Below, in pieces: positions 9,728 to 20,248 of a stretch of 64,000 bases of DNA; the first letter of the stretch is position 1, and the number at the start of each line of letters is the position of its first letter. The notes under the pieces are model-generated. The model was not told where the DNA came from. It did not search any database and worked only from the letters and a program-made list of their open reading frames with translations. The DNA comes from Marmoricola sp. (GTDB taxonomy: Bacteria; Actinomycetota; Actinomycetes; Propionibacteriales; Nocardioidaceae). The translations under genes were made by a program, and so were the position numbers. Location of the stretch: assembly GCA_025964775.1 (NCBI GenBank), contig JAOPYE010000009.1, positions 62,001 to 126,000 of the forward strand, read 5' to 3'.

Positions 9728-11257
9728 CTAGTTGACCTGCCGGTCGCGCCCTTCCCAGTACTGCGCCCGCAGCTTGAACTTCTGCAGCTTGCCGGTCGCG
9801 GTCCGGGCGAGGACCTCGCGGAACTCCACCGACGTCGGCGCCTTGTAGCTGGCCACCTTGCTCTTGCAGTACCCGATCAGTTCGGCCTCGGTCAGCGTCG
9901 ACCCCTCGGCCCGCACCACCAGCGCCTTGATCGTCTCGCCCCACTTCTCGTCCGGTACGCCGATGACGGCCACCTCGGCGACGTCAGGGTGGGAGAAGAT
10001 CACGTCCTCCACCTCGATCGAGGACACGTTCTCCCCACCCGTGATGATGACGTCCTTCTTGCGGTCCGAGATCGTCAGGTAGCCGTCCTCGCCGATGTCG
10101 CCCCCGTCACCGGTGTGGAACCAGCCTCCCTCGAGCGCAACCGCGCTCTCCTCAGGCTGCTCCCAGTAACCCTCGAGGACCACGTTGGACCGTGCGAGCA
10201 CCTCTCCGGACTCCGAGATCTTCAGCGTCACCCCCAGAGCAGGGTTGCCGGCTCGCACGAGCTTGGCGGCGCGTTCCTCGGCGGACAGGTCGTCCCACTC
10301 GGAGCGGGTGCGGTTGACCGTCAGCACCGGGGAGGTCTCGGTCAGCCCGTAGATCTGCATGAACTCCCAGCCCAGCTCCTCGGCCACGCGGACGACCGTC
10401 CTGGTCGGCGGCGGAGCCCCGGCCACCACGATCCGCACGGTGTCGCGACCCGGGATCGGTCCGTCCCAGGTGGCGGCTGCCTCGAGAACGGCGTTGACGA
10501 CGGCCGGCGCCGCGCACATCACGGTGACGCCGTGCTGCTCGATGCGGCGGAGGATCTCGGCACCGTCGACCTTGCGCAGGATGATGTGCGGAACGCCCAG
10601 TCCGGTCATGGCGAACGGCATCCCCCAGCCGTTGGCATGGAACTGCGGCAGCGTGTGCAGGTAGACGTCGCGATCAGTGACACCCGCGTGGAGCGCGAAC
10701 GTGACCGCGTTGGTCCAGATGTTGCGGTGCGTGATCTGCACACCCTTGGGCCGGGCGGTGGTCCCGGAGGTGTAGTTGATCGTCGCGGTCGCGTTCTCGT
10801 CGTGCTCCCAGGCGCGCGGCTCGACCCCGGGCCAGTAGAGGTCCTCGTCCTCGCCCAGGACGAACTTGAACTCGCACGGCACCCCGGCCAGGGATTCGGC
10901 CAGCTCCGGGTCGACGTACAGGACCCGGGCACCGCTGTGCTCGACGATGTAGGCGACCTCGTCGGGGGACAGCCTGAAGTTCACCGGGACCAGGACCCGG
11001 CCGTAGCTGCAGACGCCGAAGAACGCGCTGAGCAGCCGAGCGCTGTTGTGCGAGACGAAGGCGACCCGGTCACCGACCTCCAGGCCGAGGGCGTCGTGCC
11101 GTGCGGCCATCTGCCGCGACCGCTCGCCGAGCTCGCCGTAGGTCAGCTCGCCGAGCGATGCCGCCGGCTGGTCCGGCTCGTCGACGACGCCGATCCGGTC
11201 GCGGTAGACCGCCAGGGCACGGTCGAGGAAGTCGGCGGCACTGAAGGGAACGATCAC
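9728..11257 (-). CDS. AMP-dependent acyl-CoA synthetase/ligase
   Basis: TINYTSGTTARPKGVQITHRN, QIYGLTETSPV, FHTGDGGDIGEDGYLTISDRKKDVIITGGENVSS. Confidence 0.93.
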   Translation of the reverse strand: MIVPFSAADFLDRALAVYRDRIGVVDEPDQPAASLGELTYGELGERSRQMAARHDALGLEVGDRVAFVSHNSARLLSAFFGVCSYGRVLVPVNFRLSPDEVAYIVEHSGARVLYVDPELAESLAGVPCEFKFVLGEDEDLYWPGVEPRAWEHDENATATINYTSGTTARPKGVQITHRNIWTNAVTFALHAGVTDRDVYLHTLPQFHANGWGMPFAMTGLGVPHIILRKVDGAEILRRIEQHGVTVMCAAPAVVNAVLEAAATWDGPIPGRDTVRIVVAGAPPPTRTVVRVAEELGWEFMQIYGLTETSPVLTVNRTRSEWDDLSAEERAAKLVRAGNPALGVTLKISESGEVLARSNVVLEGYWEQPEESAVALEGGWFHTGDGGDIGEDGYLTISDRKKDVIITGGENVSSIEVEDVIFSHPDVAEVAVIGVPDEKWGETIKALVVRAEGSTLTEAELIGYCKSKVASYKAPTSVEFREVLARTATGKLQKFKLRAQYWEGRDRQVN

Positions 11258-11288
11258 GCTGCCAAATGTAGCCAGATCGCGTCGTGGG

Positions 11289-11360
11289 TGGGCGCGGAGG
11301 GGATCGAACCCCCGACATCTTCCTTGTAAGGGAAGCGCTCTACCGCTGAGCTACACGCCC
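11289..11360 (-). tRNA. tRNA-Val (TAC anticodon)
   Basis: Cloverleaf folds by eye: GGGCGTG acceptor, CTTCC-CTTACAA-GGAAG anticodon arm, GGGGGTTCGATCCCC T-arm. Confidence 0.93.
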
Positions 11361-11423
11361 GCTTAAATCGGTACAGGAACCGGCACAGACTAGAGGGCGG
11401 AGAACAGAGGGAGCAAAAAAGGC

Positions 11424-11459
11424 TGCGACCGCTGACGTCTCGGGTCATCAGCGGTCGCA
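11424..11459 (-). terminator. Rho-independent terminator
   Basis: Perfect 12-bp stem TGCGACCGCTGA/TCAGCGGTCGCA followed on minus strand by GCCTTTTTTG; downstream of the AhpE-like gene. Confidence 0.85.
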
Positions 11460-11535
11460 ACATCGACAATCCTTGCAGGGATTCTTGAACATGCAAGCAG
11501 AAACCCCAAACGCGAGTACAAATAGCCCATTCGGA

Positions 11536-11997
11536 CTAGGCCGATACCCGGAGCCGTTCCGCCTGCGCGTCGAGATCACGCGCATCGCCCATGTCGTTGT
11601 GGACCGCCCACGCCACCAGGCCGTCCTTGCCCACGATGTACGACGACCGCTGCGGACAGCCCTGCTCGTCGTCCAGGACCCCGTACGCCGAGGCGACCTC
11701 ACCGTGCGGCCAGAAGTCAGAGAGCAGCGGGAAGAAGAGGGCGTCCCGATCGGCGAACGCCCGCTGGGTGTAGATCGGGTCGCAGGAGATCGCGACGATC
11801 GTGGTGTCGTCGGTCTCGAACTCGCCGAGCCGGTCGCGGAACCCGATCAGCTCGCCGGTGCAGACCCCGCTGAAGGCGAACGGGTAGAACACGATGAGGA
11901 CAGCTTTCCTGCCCGCGTACGACGAGAGCCTGAACTCTGCGCCGTGCTGGTCGCGCAGGGCGAAGTCGGGGGCACGGTCCCCCACCTGGGGCTGCAT
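11536..11997 (-). CDS. peroxiredoxin, AhpE-like
   Basis: MQPQVGDRAPDFALRDQHGAEFRLSSYAG...FYPFAFSGVCTGEL (PxxxTxxC-like region). Confidence 0.9.
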   Translation of the reverse strand: MQPQVGDRAPDFALRDQHGAEFRLSSYAGRKAVLIVFYPFAFSGVCTGELIGFRDRLGEFETDDTTIVAISCDPIYTQRAFADRDALFFPLLSDFWPHGEVASAYGVLDDEQGCPQRSSYIVGKDGLVAWAVHNDMGDARDLDAQAERLRVSA

Positions 11998-12007
11998 CGG
12001 CCCGTCT

Positions 12008-12421
12008 TCAGCGGGTCTTCGGTGCGACGAGCTTGGTCGCAGACCAGTCGGTGCTGACACCGACGGTCGTGGTCGTCGCGAGCCCGGCGATCGGGGCGGC
12101 CTCGGCGATGTCGGAGGCGTCGACCGCGTTGGCTCGACCGATCTTCGGCGAGAGCAGCCACACCGAACCGCCGCCGACGAGATCGGTGAGGGAATCAACG
12201 AGTGCATCGACGAGGTCCCCGTCGCCGTCGCGCCACCACATGATCACGGCGTCGACCACGTCTCCGTAGTCACCGTCGACCAGATCGGCGTCGATCGTGT
12301 CCTCGATCGCGACCCGGACCTCATCATCGACGTCATCGTCCCAGCCGAGCTCCTGAACAACCATGCCGGGCTTGATCCCCAACCGGTCTGCCACCTGGTC
12401 GGCCCCTGCGGACGGGCTCAC
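12008..12421 (-). CDS. DUF3052 family protein
   Basis: ADRLGIKPGMVVQELGWDDDVDDEVRVAIED...; divergent from aceE. Confidence 0.85.
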   Translation of the reverse strand: MSPSAGADQVADRLGIKPGMVVQELGWDDDVDDEVRVAIEDTIDADLVDGDYGDVVDAVIMWWRDGDGDLVDALVDSLTDLVGGGSVWLLSPKIGRANAVDASDIAEAAPIAGLATTTTVGVSTDWSATKLVAPKTR

Positions 12422-12641
12422 GTCAATGCCTCATTTCCATGCGTCCCCGCCCTCACGGTGAGAGCGGATGCCCAAGTTCAGCGGACAGCGCCGTCGGAAA
12501 GCAAGCCCGAAGTCGTCCGATACCGCCCACCGGACGGCGCAGCAGGCTGACCACAGCCGTTTTCGACGCCCGCGAAGCTGCCGGTCCGGGCGTACCGATG
12601 AGTAGATTTCTTCGGTGGTTTGAACGTGCCAAGATGATCGT

Positions 12642-15455
12642 GTGCCTCCAGAAATCGAAGCAGGGACCACACCCCAGCCCCTGCGTCCAGCGCCGGCAGC
12701 TCCGCCCGTCATCCACGAGGGACTGCCGACCCAATTGCCCGACATCGACCCGGACGAGACCACCGACTGGATCGACTCCTTCGACGCCTTGATCGACGAC
12801 CGCGGTCGAGAGCGTGCGCGCTACGTGATGCTGCGCCTGCTCGAACGCGCCCGCCAGAAGCAGGTCGGCGTACCGGCGCTGCGCAGCACGGACTACATCA
12901 ACACCATCCCGCCGGAGCGTGAACCGTGGTTCCCCGGGGACGAGGACATCGAACGCCGCATCCGCGCGTTCATCCGGTGGAACGCCGCCGTCATGGTCAG
13001 CGACGCCAACCGCAAGGGCCTCGAGGTCGGCGGCCACATCGCGACGTACCAGTCCAGTGCCTCGCTCTACGAGGTCGGCTTCAACCACTTCTTCCGCGGC
13101 AAGGACCACCCGGGAGGCGGCGACCAGATCTACATCCAGGGCCACGCGTCCCCCGGCATCTACGCGCGCGCGTTCCTCGAGGGACGCCTCGACGAGCAAC
13201 AGCTGCTCAACTTCCGCCAGGAGGTCCAGCACGGGATCGGCAAGGGGCTGTCGTCCTACCCGCACCCGCGGCTGATGCCGGAGTTCTGGGAGTTCCCGAC
13301 GGTGTCGATGGGGCTCACCGGCATCAACTCGATCTACCAGGCCCGGTTCAACCGGTACCTGTCCAACCGCGGCATCAAGGACACCGCCGACCAGCACGTG
13401 TGGGCGTTCCTCGGTGACGGCGAGATGGCCGAGCCCGAGTCGCTCGGCGCCATCCGGGTCGCAGCCCGCGAGGAGCTCGACAACCTGACCTGGGTGATCA
13501 ACTGCAACCTGCAGCAGCTCGACGGTCCGGTGACCGGCAACGGCAAGATCATCCAGGAGCTCGAGTCGAACTTCCGCGGCGCGGGCTGGAACGTCATCAA
13601 GGTGATCTGGGGACGCGACTGGGACGACCTGCTGGCCCGCGACGTCGACGGTGTCCTGGTCAACCAGATGAACACCACCCCTGACGGCGCGTTCCAGACG
13701 TTCTCGGTCGAGGACGGTGCCTACAACCGGGAGTTCTTCTTCGGTCCGGACCCGCGCCTGCGCAAGATGGTCGAGCACATGACCGACCGGCAGATCGAGA
13801 AGCTGCCGCGCGGTGGTCACGACTACCGCAAGGTGTACGCCGCGTTCGACGCCGCCACCAAGCACGTCGGCCAGCCGACCGTGATCCTGGCGCACACGGT
13901 CAAGGGCTGGACGATCGATGCGCTGGAGGGCAAGAACGCCACCCACCAGATGAAGAAGCTCAAGCTTCCGGACCTGCTGAAGTTCCGCGACCGGCTCTTC
14001 CTGCCGATGAGCGACAAGGAGATCACCGACGCATACGAAGGCTCCGGGACGGCACCGTTCTTCCACCCGGGCGCTGCGTCGGCCGAGATCGAGTACATGC
14101 TCGAACGGCGTCGCCAGCTCGGCGGATCGCTGCCCAGGCGCGTGATCCGGTCCAAGCCGCTCAAGGTCCCCGGCGACGAGACGTACGCCGACCTGAAGGT
14201 CGGCTCCGGTGCCAACAAGATCGCCACCACGATGGCCATCGTCCGGCTGCTCCGCGACTGGATGAAGGACCCGGAGATCGGCCGCCGGATCGTGCCGATC
14301 GCGCCCGACGAGTACCGCACCTTCGGGATGGACTCGATGTTCCCGAGCGCCAAGATCTACAACCCGGGCGGACAGCAGTACGAATCCGTCGACCGGGCGC
14401 AACTGCTCAAGTGGCGCGAGGCGACCGACGGCCAGATGCTGCACGAGGGCATCTCCGAGGCCGGTGCGATGGCCTCGGCGATCGCGGCCGGATCGGCGTA
14501 CTCGACCCACGGCGAAGCGATGATCCCGTTCTACATCTTCTACTCGATGTTCGGCTTCCAGCGCACCGGAGACTCGGTGTGGGCGATGGCCGACCAGCTC
14601 GCGCGCGGCTTCCTGATCGGTGCCACCGCGGGTCGCACCACGCTGACCGGTGAGGGCCTCCAGCACGCCGACGGACACTCGCCCCTGCTGGCTGCGACCA
14701 ACCCGGCCGTCATCCACTACGACCCGGCTCACGCCCACGAGGTCGCGCACATCATGCAGGCGGGTCTGCGCCGGATGTACACGACCTCGCCGGAGCACCC
14801 CCTGGGCGAGGACGTCATCTTCTACGTCACCGTCTACAACGAGCCGGTCAGCCAGCCGGCTGAGCCCGAAGGCCTCGATGTCGATGCCTTGCTCAAGGGG
14901 ATCTACCGGTTCGGCGACGGCCCGGACCTGGGCGCCGATGCCCCCAAGGCGCAGCTGCTCGCGTCGGGGGTCGGATTCCCCTGGATCGTCGAGGCCCAGC
15001 AGCTGCTGGCGAGCGACTGGGGCGTCAGCGCCGACCTGTGGTCGGTGACGTCGTGGAACGAGCTGGCCCGTGACGCGATCGAGAGCGAACGGCACGCGCT
15101 CCTGCACCCCGAGGAGAGCCCGCGGGTCCCGTTCGTGACCGGCCAGCTGGCCGACGCGACCGGTCCTTTCATCGCGGTCTCCGACTTCATGCGTGCCGTG
15201 CCGCTGCAGATCGCCCGGTGGGTTCCCGGCGACTTCCACGCCCTGGGAACCGACGGCTTCGGCTTCGCCGACACCCGGCCCGCAGCGCGGCGCTTCTTCA
15301 ACGTCGACGCACCCTCGATCGTGGTGCAGACGCTGCAGGCGCTTGCCGCCCGCGGCGAGGTCAAGGCCGAGGTCGTCGTCGAGGCGTTCCACCGCTACCA
15401 GATCGACGACCCGACGGCCGTGAGCGGCGTGTTGCAAGAGGGCGGCGATGCATGA
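12642..15455 (+). CDS. aceE: pyruvate dehydrogenase (acetyl-transferring), homodimeric E1
   Basis: [37 protein letters not shown]..., [19 protein letters not shown]... Confidence 0.96.
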   Translation: MPPEIEAGTTPQPLRPAPAAPPVIHEGLPTQLPDIDPDETTDWIDSFDALIDDRGRERARYVMLRLLERARQKQVGVPALRSTDYINTIPPEREPWFPGDEDIERRIRAFIRWNAAVMVSDANRKGLEVGGHIATYQSSASLYEVGFNHFFRGKDHPGGGDQIYIQGHASPGIYARAFLEGRLDEQQLLNFRQEVQHGIGKGLSSYPHPRLMPEFWEFPTVSMGLTGINSIYQARFNRYLSNRGIKDTADQHVWAFLGDGEMAEPESLGAIRVAAREELDNLTWVINCNLQQLDGPVTGNGKIIQELESNFRGAGWNVIKVIWGRDWDDLLARDVDGVLVNQMNTTPDGAFQTFSVEDGAYNREFFFGPDPRLRKMVEHMTDRQIEKLPRGGHDYRKVYAAFDAATKHVGQPTVILAHTVKGWTIDALEGKNATHQMKKLKLPDLLKFRDRLFLPMSDKEITDAYEGSGTAPFFHPGAASAEIEYMLERRRQLGGSLPRRVIRSKPLKVPGDETYADLKVGSGANKIATTMAIVRLLRDWMKDPEIGRRIVPIAPDEYRTFGMDSMFPSAKIYNPGGQQYESVDRAQLLKWREATDGQMLHEGISEAGAMASAIAAGSAYSTHGEAMIPFYIFYSMFGFQRTGDSVWAMADQLARGFLIGATAGRTTLTGEGLQHADGHSPLLAATNPAVIHYDPAHAHEVAHIMQAGLRRMYTTSPEHPLGEDVIFYVTVYNEPVSQPAEPEGLDVDALLKGIYRFGDGPDLGADAPKAQLLASGVGFPWIVEAQQLLASDWGVSADLWSVTSWNELARDAIESERHALLHPEESPRVPFVTGQLADATGPFIAVSDFMRAVPLQIARWVPGDFHALGTDGFGFADTRPAARRFFNVDAPSIVVQTLQALAARGEVKAEVVVEAFHRYQIDDPTAVSGVLQEGGDA

Positions 15456-15489
15456 GCAAGGACGCGTCAGCGGCCTTGGACCTCATGCA

Positions 15490-15545
15490 GGTTGAGCAGC
15501 GAGTCCGGCTGAGGAACGAAGCCGGAACCGAGCGTGTCGAAACCT
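15490..15545. repeat. REP-like repeat, copy B
   Basis: GGTTGAGCAGCGAGTCCGGCTGAGGAACGAAGCCGGAACCGAGCGTGTCGAAACC. Confidence 0.5.
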
Positions 15546-15568
15546 GGTGACGTGCGCGCCGAGGTGAT

Positions 15569-16522
15569 CTAGGCGATCGGCACGGCCCGCGCGAGGTGCA
15601 GCTGCTCGGTGACCGGAGCCAGCGGACCGTTGCGCAACAGCTGGCGCCAGCGACCGCGGTGGTAGGACGCCGGTTGGGTGGAGCGCACGAAGTCGTTGAG
15701 GATCTTGACGAACAGGTCCGGGTGGTCCTTGTGCGGGAAGTGCCCGGAGTTGCCGAGCACCTCGACCTGGGCGCCGGGGGCGATTGCTGCGACGGTCTCG
15801 GCGTGCTTGACGGGGATGACCTTGTCCTCGGTCCCCCAGACCACCAGCATGGGCATCGCCTGGGTCAGGTAGGCGCGGTCGACCATGGTGACGATCTGGC
15901 CGCGCGTGTCGACGACCGCACGGACGACGTGGGCGATCGCCGAGCGCGCACCGGCGTCCTTGAACGAGTCGTAGATGTCGGCGACTTCGTCGAGGTCGTG
16001 GGTCGCCGCCAGGCCGGTGCGGGAGAGCGCACGCATGCCGGCGATCCCGACGTGGCGGATGCCGGGAAGCGTGAGCACCGCCATCGCGGTCTTGAAGCCC
16101 GGCAGGCCCACCATCCGGATCATCGGGGTGACCTCGGGGCCGAGGCCGCCGGGTGCCACCAGCACCATCCGCTCGGTGCGCTCGGGGAACTGGTAGGCGA
16201 ACTGCATCGCCACGCCACCACCGAGGCTGTGGCCGACCACGGTCACCTTGTCGATGTTCAGCACCGTCAGCAGGTCGCGCATCCCGTTGGCGTAGCCGCC
16301 CACCGAGTAGTCGGCACGCGGTTTGGCGCTCTGACCGTGACCGAGCAGGTCCGGGGCGATCACGGTGTACTTCTTCGCGAGCTTCTCGATCACCGGATCC
16401 CACGTGGTGTGGTCGCAGCCGAGCCCGTGCAGGAGCAGGAGCGCCGGGCCTGCACCGGTCTTCACGTAGGCGCGCCGGTGGCCGTGGATCGTGACGTACT
16501 GAACCTCGGGCGCCTCGGCCAC
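15569..16522 (-). CDS. alpha/beta hydrolase
   Basis: LLLHGLGCDHTTWDPVIEKLAKKYTVIAPDLLGHGQS...VVGHSLGGGVAM. Confidence 0.93.
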   Translation of the reverse strand: MAEAPEVQYVTIHGHRRAYVKTGAGPALLLLHGLGCDHTTWDPVIEKLAKKYTVIAPDLLGHGQSAKPRADYSVGGYANGMRDLLTVLNIDKVTVVGHSLGGGVAMQFAYQFPERTERMVLVAPGGLGPEVTPMIRMVGLPGFKTAMAVLTLPGIRHVGIAGMRALSRTGLAATHDLDEVADIYDSFKDAGARSAIAHVVRAVVDTRGQIVTMVDRAYLTQAMPMLVVWGTEDKVIPVKHAETVAAIAPGAQVEVLGNSGHFPHKDHPDLFVKILNDFVRSTQPASYHRGRWRQLLRNGPLAPVTEQLHLARAVPIA

Positions 16523-16631
16523 AACAACTCCCCTGTCTCAGGTCTTCAGCACGTGCTGTTCCATCCGGCGGCCGGGCAGCCGCCAGGTAGATGACGAGTC
16601 AATCAGAGGATCATGACGCACGTGTTACTCC

Positions 16632-16648
16632 TGGCGCGATTCGCGCCA
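16632..16648. promoter_or_regulatory. perfect 17-bp palindrome TGGCGCGA-T-TCGCGCCA in divergent intergenic region
   Basis: Seen directly; about 96 bp upstream of the PucR-type regulator start. Confidence 0.4.
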
Positions 16649-16743
16649 ATCTGTGACGGATGTGAAGGATGGGGCTGGTCTGACGCCCAGGGAACCCGTT
16701 GTCGAACGCGCCGGTAACCCCGCGGACCGGGCAGGATGAGCGC

Positions 16744-17889
16744 GTGACCCGAACCCGCGCCCAGATCGCCCAGCGGCTCACCCGTGCCAGCGGTGCGCTC
16801 TCGAGCGCGGCGCTGGGCCGGATGGACATCGACATGCCGTGGGTCACCGAGCTGCCGGCCGAGGACCGCTCCTTCATCGGGCTGATCGTGCAGGCCGGCA
16901 TCAAGTCGTTCATCGACTGGTACCGCAACCCGGACGGGGCCCCGATGGTGCGGGCCGACGTCTTCGGCGTCGCGCCGCCGGAGATGGCCGGTGAGATCAC
17001 CCTGGAACAGACCGTCGCGATGGTCCGGCTCTCGATCATCGTGGTCGACGAGAACCTCGACGAGATCCTCGGCGAGGACGCCGAGAACGCCCGCGGCCCG
17101 CTGAACAGGTATGCCCGCGAGGTCGCCTTCGCCACCGCCGAGGTCTACGCCCGGTACGCCGAGCAGCGCGGAGCCTGGGACGCCCGGCTCGAGGCACTGG
17201 TGGTCGACTCGCTGTTGCGGGGCGAGGCCGAGGAGACGATCTCGTCGCGAGCCAGCGCGCTCGGCTGGGACGGCACCGGCAAGGTGCTGGTGATGGCCGG
17301 CAGGCTCGGTTCGGGCGGCGCGCTGGACGGCGTACGGCGGATCGCGCGTGAGCACAAGCTCGACTGCCTGTGCGCGGTCCAGGGCGACCGGCTGGTGGTG
17401 ATCCTCGGCGGTGTCGACCGGCAGGGCCGACCCGCCGCGAGCGTCGCTGCGGCGTTCGCCGACGGCCCGGTCGTGGTCGGACCGGTCGTCACGGCACTGA
17501 CGGACGCCCGGGTCTCGGCCGATGCCGCCCAGGCCGGACTGCGGGTGGTTGCGGGCTGGCCCGACGCACCACGGCCGGTCAACGCCGAGGACCTGCTGGC
17601 CGAGCGCGCGCTCGCCGGCGATCCGCACGCCCGTGCGACTCTGGTCGAGCACGTCCACGCACCCCTCGAGGCAGCCGGTGGTGCCGTACTGGAGACCGTG
17701 GAGACCTATCTCAACCACGGCTCCTCGCTCGAAGCCACCGCACGCACGTTGTTCGTGCACGCCAACACCGTGCGGTACCGGCTGAGGCGTGCTGCGGAGG
17801 TCACCGGCCTGACTCCGGCCGATCCACGGGACTCCTACACCTTGCGCGTTGCCCTGACCCTCGGGCGCCTCGACGGCGTGGAGTTGTAG
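16744..17889 (+). CDS. fasR: PucR-family HTH regulator, likely FasR-type regulator of the fatty-acid synthase cluster
   Basis: C-term VETYLNHGSSLEATARTLFVHANTVRYRLRRAAEVTGLTPADPRDSYTLRVALTLGRL (PucR HTH); directly upstream of fabD. Confidence 0.8.
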   Translation: MTRTRAQIAQRLTRASGALSSAALGRMDIDMPWVTELPAEDRSFIGLIVQAGIKSFIDWYRNPDGAPMVRADVFGVAPPEMAGEITLEQTVAMVRLSIIVVDENLDEILGEDAENARGPLNRYAREVAFATAEVYARYAEQRGAWDARLEALVVDSLLRGEAEETISSRASALGWDGTGKVLVMAGRLGSGGALDGVRRIAREHKLDCLCAVQGDRLVVILGGVDRQGRPAASVAAAFADGPVVVGPVVTALTDARVSADAAQAGLRVVAGWPDAPRPVNAEDLLAERALAGDPHARATLVEHVHAPLEAAGGAVLETVETYLNHGSSLEATARTLFVHANTVRYRLRRAAEVTGLTPADPRDSYTLRVALTLGRLDGVEL

Positions 17890-17900
17890 AAACCCTACAA
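17884..17900. promoter_or_regulatory. inverted repeat TTGTAG-AAACC-CTACAA between fasR and fabD, candidate operator
   Basis: Perfect 6-bp arms, 5-nt spacer, overlapping the fasR stop. Confidence 0.35.
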
Positions 17901-17968
17901 AGTCTGCCCCGGCGTTTTCGTGCGATGCGGACGCGTCGTACCGCGACGGCGTCAGCAACAGTGGATGT

Positions 17969-19153
17969 GTGCTGATCATCGTCGCCCCCGGACAAGGGGC
18001 CCAGACTCCCGGATTCCTGGCCCCGTGGCTCGAGGATCCGCAGTTCGCCGAGCGCATGGTCTGGCTCTCCGCGGTGGCGGGTCTCGACCTGCCGTACTTC
18101 GGCACCAAGGCCGACGCCGAGACGATCCGGGACACGGCGATCGCCCAGCCCCTCATCGTCGCCTCGGGCCTGGTGGCCGCGCTGGCACTGTTCCCGCACC
18201 CCTCCGACGCCTTCGGGCGGATCGGCGCGGTGGCGGGGCACAGCGTCGGCGAGCTGACTGCCGCTGCCGGTGCCCGTGCGATCAGCGCCGAGCAGGCGAT
18301 GGTCCTGGTCCGCGAACGCGGGAACGCGATGGCTCACGCAGCCGCCGTGACCCCGACCGGCATGACCGCGGTCCTCGGCGGCGACCCGGCGGAGGTGATG
18401 GCCGCGCTTACGCAGCACGGCCTCACCGCCGCCAACGTCAACGCCGAGGGCCAGATCGTGGCTGCCGGAACGCTCGAGCAGCTCGAGGCGTTCGCCGCCG
18501 ACCCGCCGGCCAAGGCCCGCCTGATGCCGCTCTCGGTCGCCGGCGCGTTCCACACCGAGCACATGAAGCCCGCCGTCGGCGTGCTGGCCGGACTCGCTCC
18601 GGCCGTCTCCACCCACGACCCCCGGACCGCGGTGATCTCCAACCGCGACGGCAAGGTCATCCACGACGGCCGTGACGTGATGCGCCGGATCGTCACCCAG
18701 GTGGCGACCCCGGTGCGCTGGGACCTCTGCCTGGAGACCATGCGCAACCTCGGCGTCACCGGCGTCCTGGAGATGCCACCCGCCGGGACGCTGACCAACA
18801 TCGCCAAGCGCGCGCTGCCCGGTGTGGAGACGTTCGCGCTCAAGACACCCGACCAGCTCGACGCCGCTCGCGCGTTCGTCGAGAAGCACGGCGATCCGTC
18901 GCCGATGGACCTGCACCCGACCTGGCGGATGCTCGTCTCGCCGTCCAAGGGCACCTTCGTCCGGTACGCCGGCGCCGAGGGCGACTCGCTGCTCGCCAGC
19001 GCCGAGGTGGGCCGGGTCCGGTCGACCCGCGACGAGACCGCCGTGGTCGCGCCGTACGGAGGCACTATCGTCGAATGGCTCGTCGAGGACGGCGACCTCG
19101 TCTCCCCCGGTCAGCCCCTGGTCCGGCTGCATCCCGAGGGCGTGACGGTGTGA
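17969..19153 (+). CDS. fabD: malonyl-CoA:ACP transacylase with C-terminal lipoyl/biotinyl-like domain
   Basis: MLIIVAPGQGAQTPGFL..., VAGHSVGELTAAAGARA; C-term ETAVVAPYGGTIVEWLVEDGDLVSPGQPLVRLHPEG. Confidence 0.93.
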   Translation: MLIIVAPGQGAQTPGFLAPWLEDPQFAERMVWLSAVAGLDLPYFGTKADAETIRDTAIAQPLIVASGLVAALALFPHPSDAFGRIGAVAGHSVGELTAAAGARAISAEQAMVLVRERGNAMAHAAAVTPTGMTAVLGGDPAEVMAALTQHGLTAANVNAEGQIVAAGTLEQLEAFAADPPAKARLMPLSVAGAFHTEHMKPAVGVLAGLAPAVSTHDPRTAVISNRDGKVIHDGRDVMRRIVTQVATPVRWDLCLETMRNLGVTGVLEMPPAGTLTNIAKRALPGVETFALKTPDQLDAARAFVEKHGDPSPMDLHPTWRMLVSPSKGTFVRYAGAEGDSLLASAEVGRVRSTRDETAVVAPYGGTIVEWLVEDGDLVSPGQPLVRLHPEGVTV

Positions 19154-20169
19154 CCAGCCACTCTCCGCAGGCCACGTGGACGATGCCGGTCGGTGCGCCG
19201 CACGCGACCGTCCTGGGTCTCGGCATCCACCGCGCCGAGCGGATCGTGCCGAACGCGGACGTGATCGAGGCGATCGACTCCAGCGACGCGTGGATCCAGC
19301 AGCGCTCGGGCATCCGGGAACGCCGCTGGGTCGGCCCGGACGAGACCCTGGAGACGATGACCCTCGAGGCCTCCCGCAAGGCGCTGGCCTCCTCCGGCAT
19401 CGACGCGGCGCAGATCGACGCCGTCATCGTGGCCACCTGTACCTGGACGATGCAGACCCCTGCCCTGGCGACCAAGGTCGCGCACGCGCTCGGGACGCAG
19501 AGCCCGGTCGCGTTCGACATCTCCGCCGCGTGCGCCGGCTTCTGCCACGCCCTGGCGCTGGCCAACGACATGATCCGCGCCGGCACCGCGCGGCACGTCC
19601 TGGTGATCGGCGCCGAGCTGCTGTCCGAGATGACCAGCAGGACCGATCGCGGGACCGCCTTCATCTTCGGCGACGGCGCCGGCGCCGTGGTCGTCGGACC
19701 GTCCGAGGTACCCGGGATCGGTCCGGTCGTCTGGGGGTCCGACGGCGAGCAGTTCGACGCCATCCGGCAGAGCACGGACTGGCGCGAGGTCCTGGCCAGC
19801 GACAGCCCGGAGATGCCCTACATCCAGATGGACGGCGGCACGGTCTTCCGCTGGGCGTCGTTCGAGATGGCCAAGGTCGCCCAGGAAACCCTGGACCGCA
19901 CGGGCATCCGCGTCGAGGACCTCGACCTGTTCATCCCGCACCAGGCCAACATGCGGATCATCGACGCGATGGCGCGGGCGATGAAGCTGCCCGAGCACGT
20001 CCGGATCGCCCGCGACATCGCCGAGCAGGGCAACACCTCGGCGGCCTCGATCCCGCTCGCGCTCGGCAGGATGTACGACGAGGGCCAGGCGCACAGCGGC
20101 GATCTCGCGCTGTTCATCGCGTTCGGCGCCGGGCTCTCCTACGCGGCGCAGGTCGTCCGCATCCCTTGA
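19150..20169 (+). CDS. fabH: 3-oxoacyl-ACP synthase III
   Basis: FDISAACAGFCHALALANDMI (active-site Cys), DLFIPHQANMRIID, EQGNTSAASIPLAL. Confidence 0.95.
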   Translation: MTSHSPQATWTMPVGAPHATVLGLGIHRAERIVPNADVIEAIDSSDAWIQQRSGIRERRWVGPDETLETMTLEASRKALASSGIDAAQIDAVIVATCTWTMQTPALATKVAHALGTQSPVAFDISAACAGFCHALALANDMIRAGTARHVLVIGAELLSEMTSRTDRGTAFIFGDGAGAVVVGPSEVPGIGPVVWGSDGEQFDAIRQSTDWREVLASDSPEMPYIQMDGGTVFRWASFEMAKVAQETLDRTGIRVEDLDLFIPHQANMRIIDAMARAMKLPEHVRIARDIAEQGNTSAASIPLALGRMYDEGQAHSGDLALFIAFGAGLSYAAQVVRIP

Positions 20170-20248
20170 ACCAGCAGAGCCCTTGATTTCCCGCACCACC
20201 CCCGCAGTGCCCACAAGAAGCAAGCACCCATCACGAGAGGAACCCAGC

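Noticed and set aside
12453-15437. 994-aa minus-strand ORF
   Set aside because: Exact antisense of aceE with shadow-frame composition and no recognisable domain.
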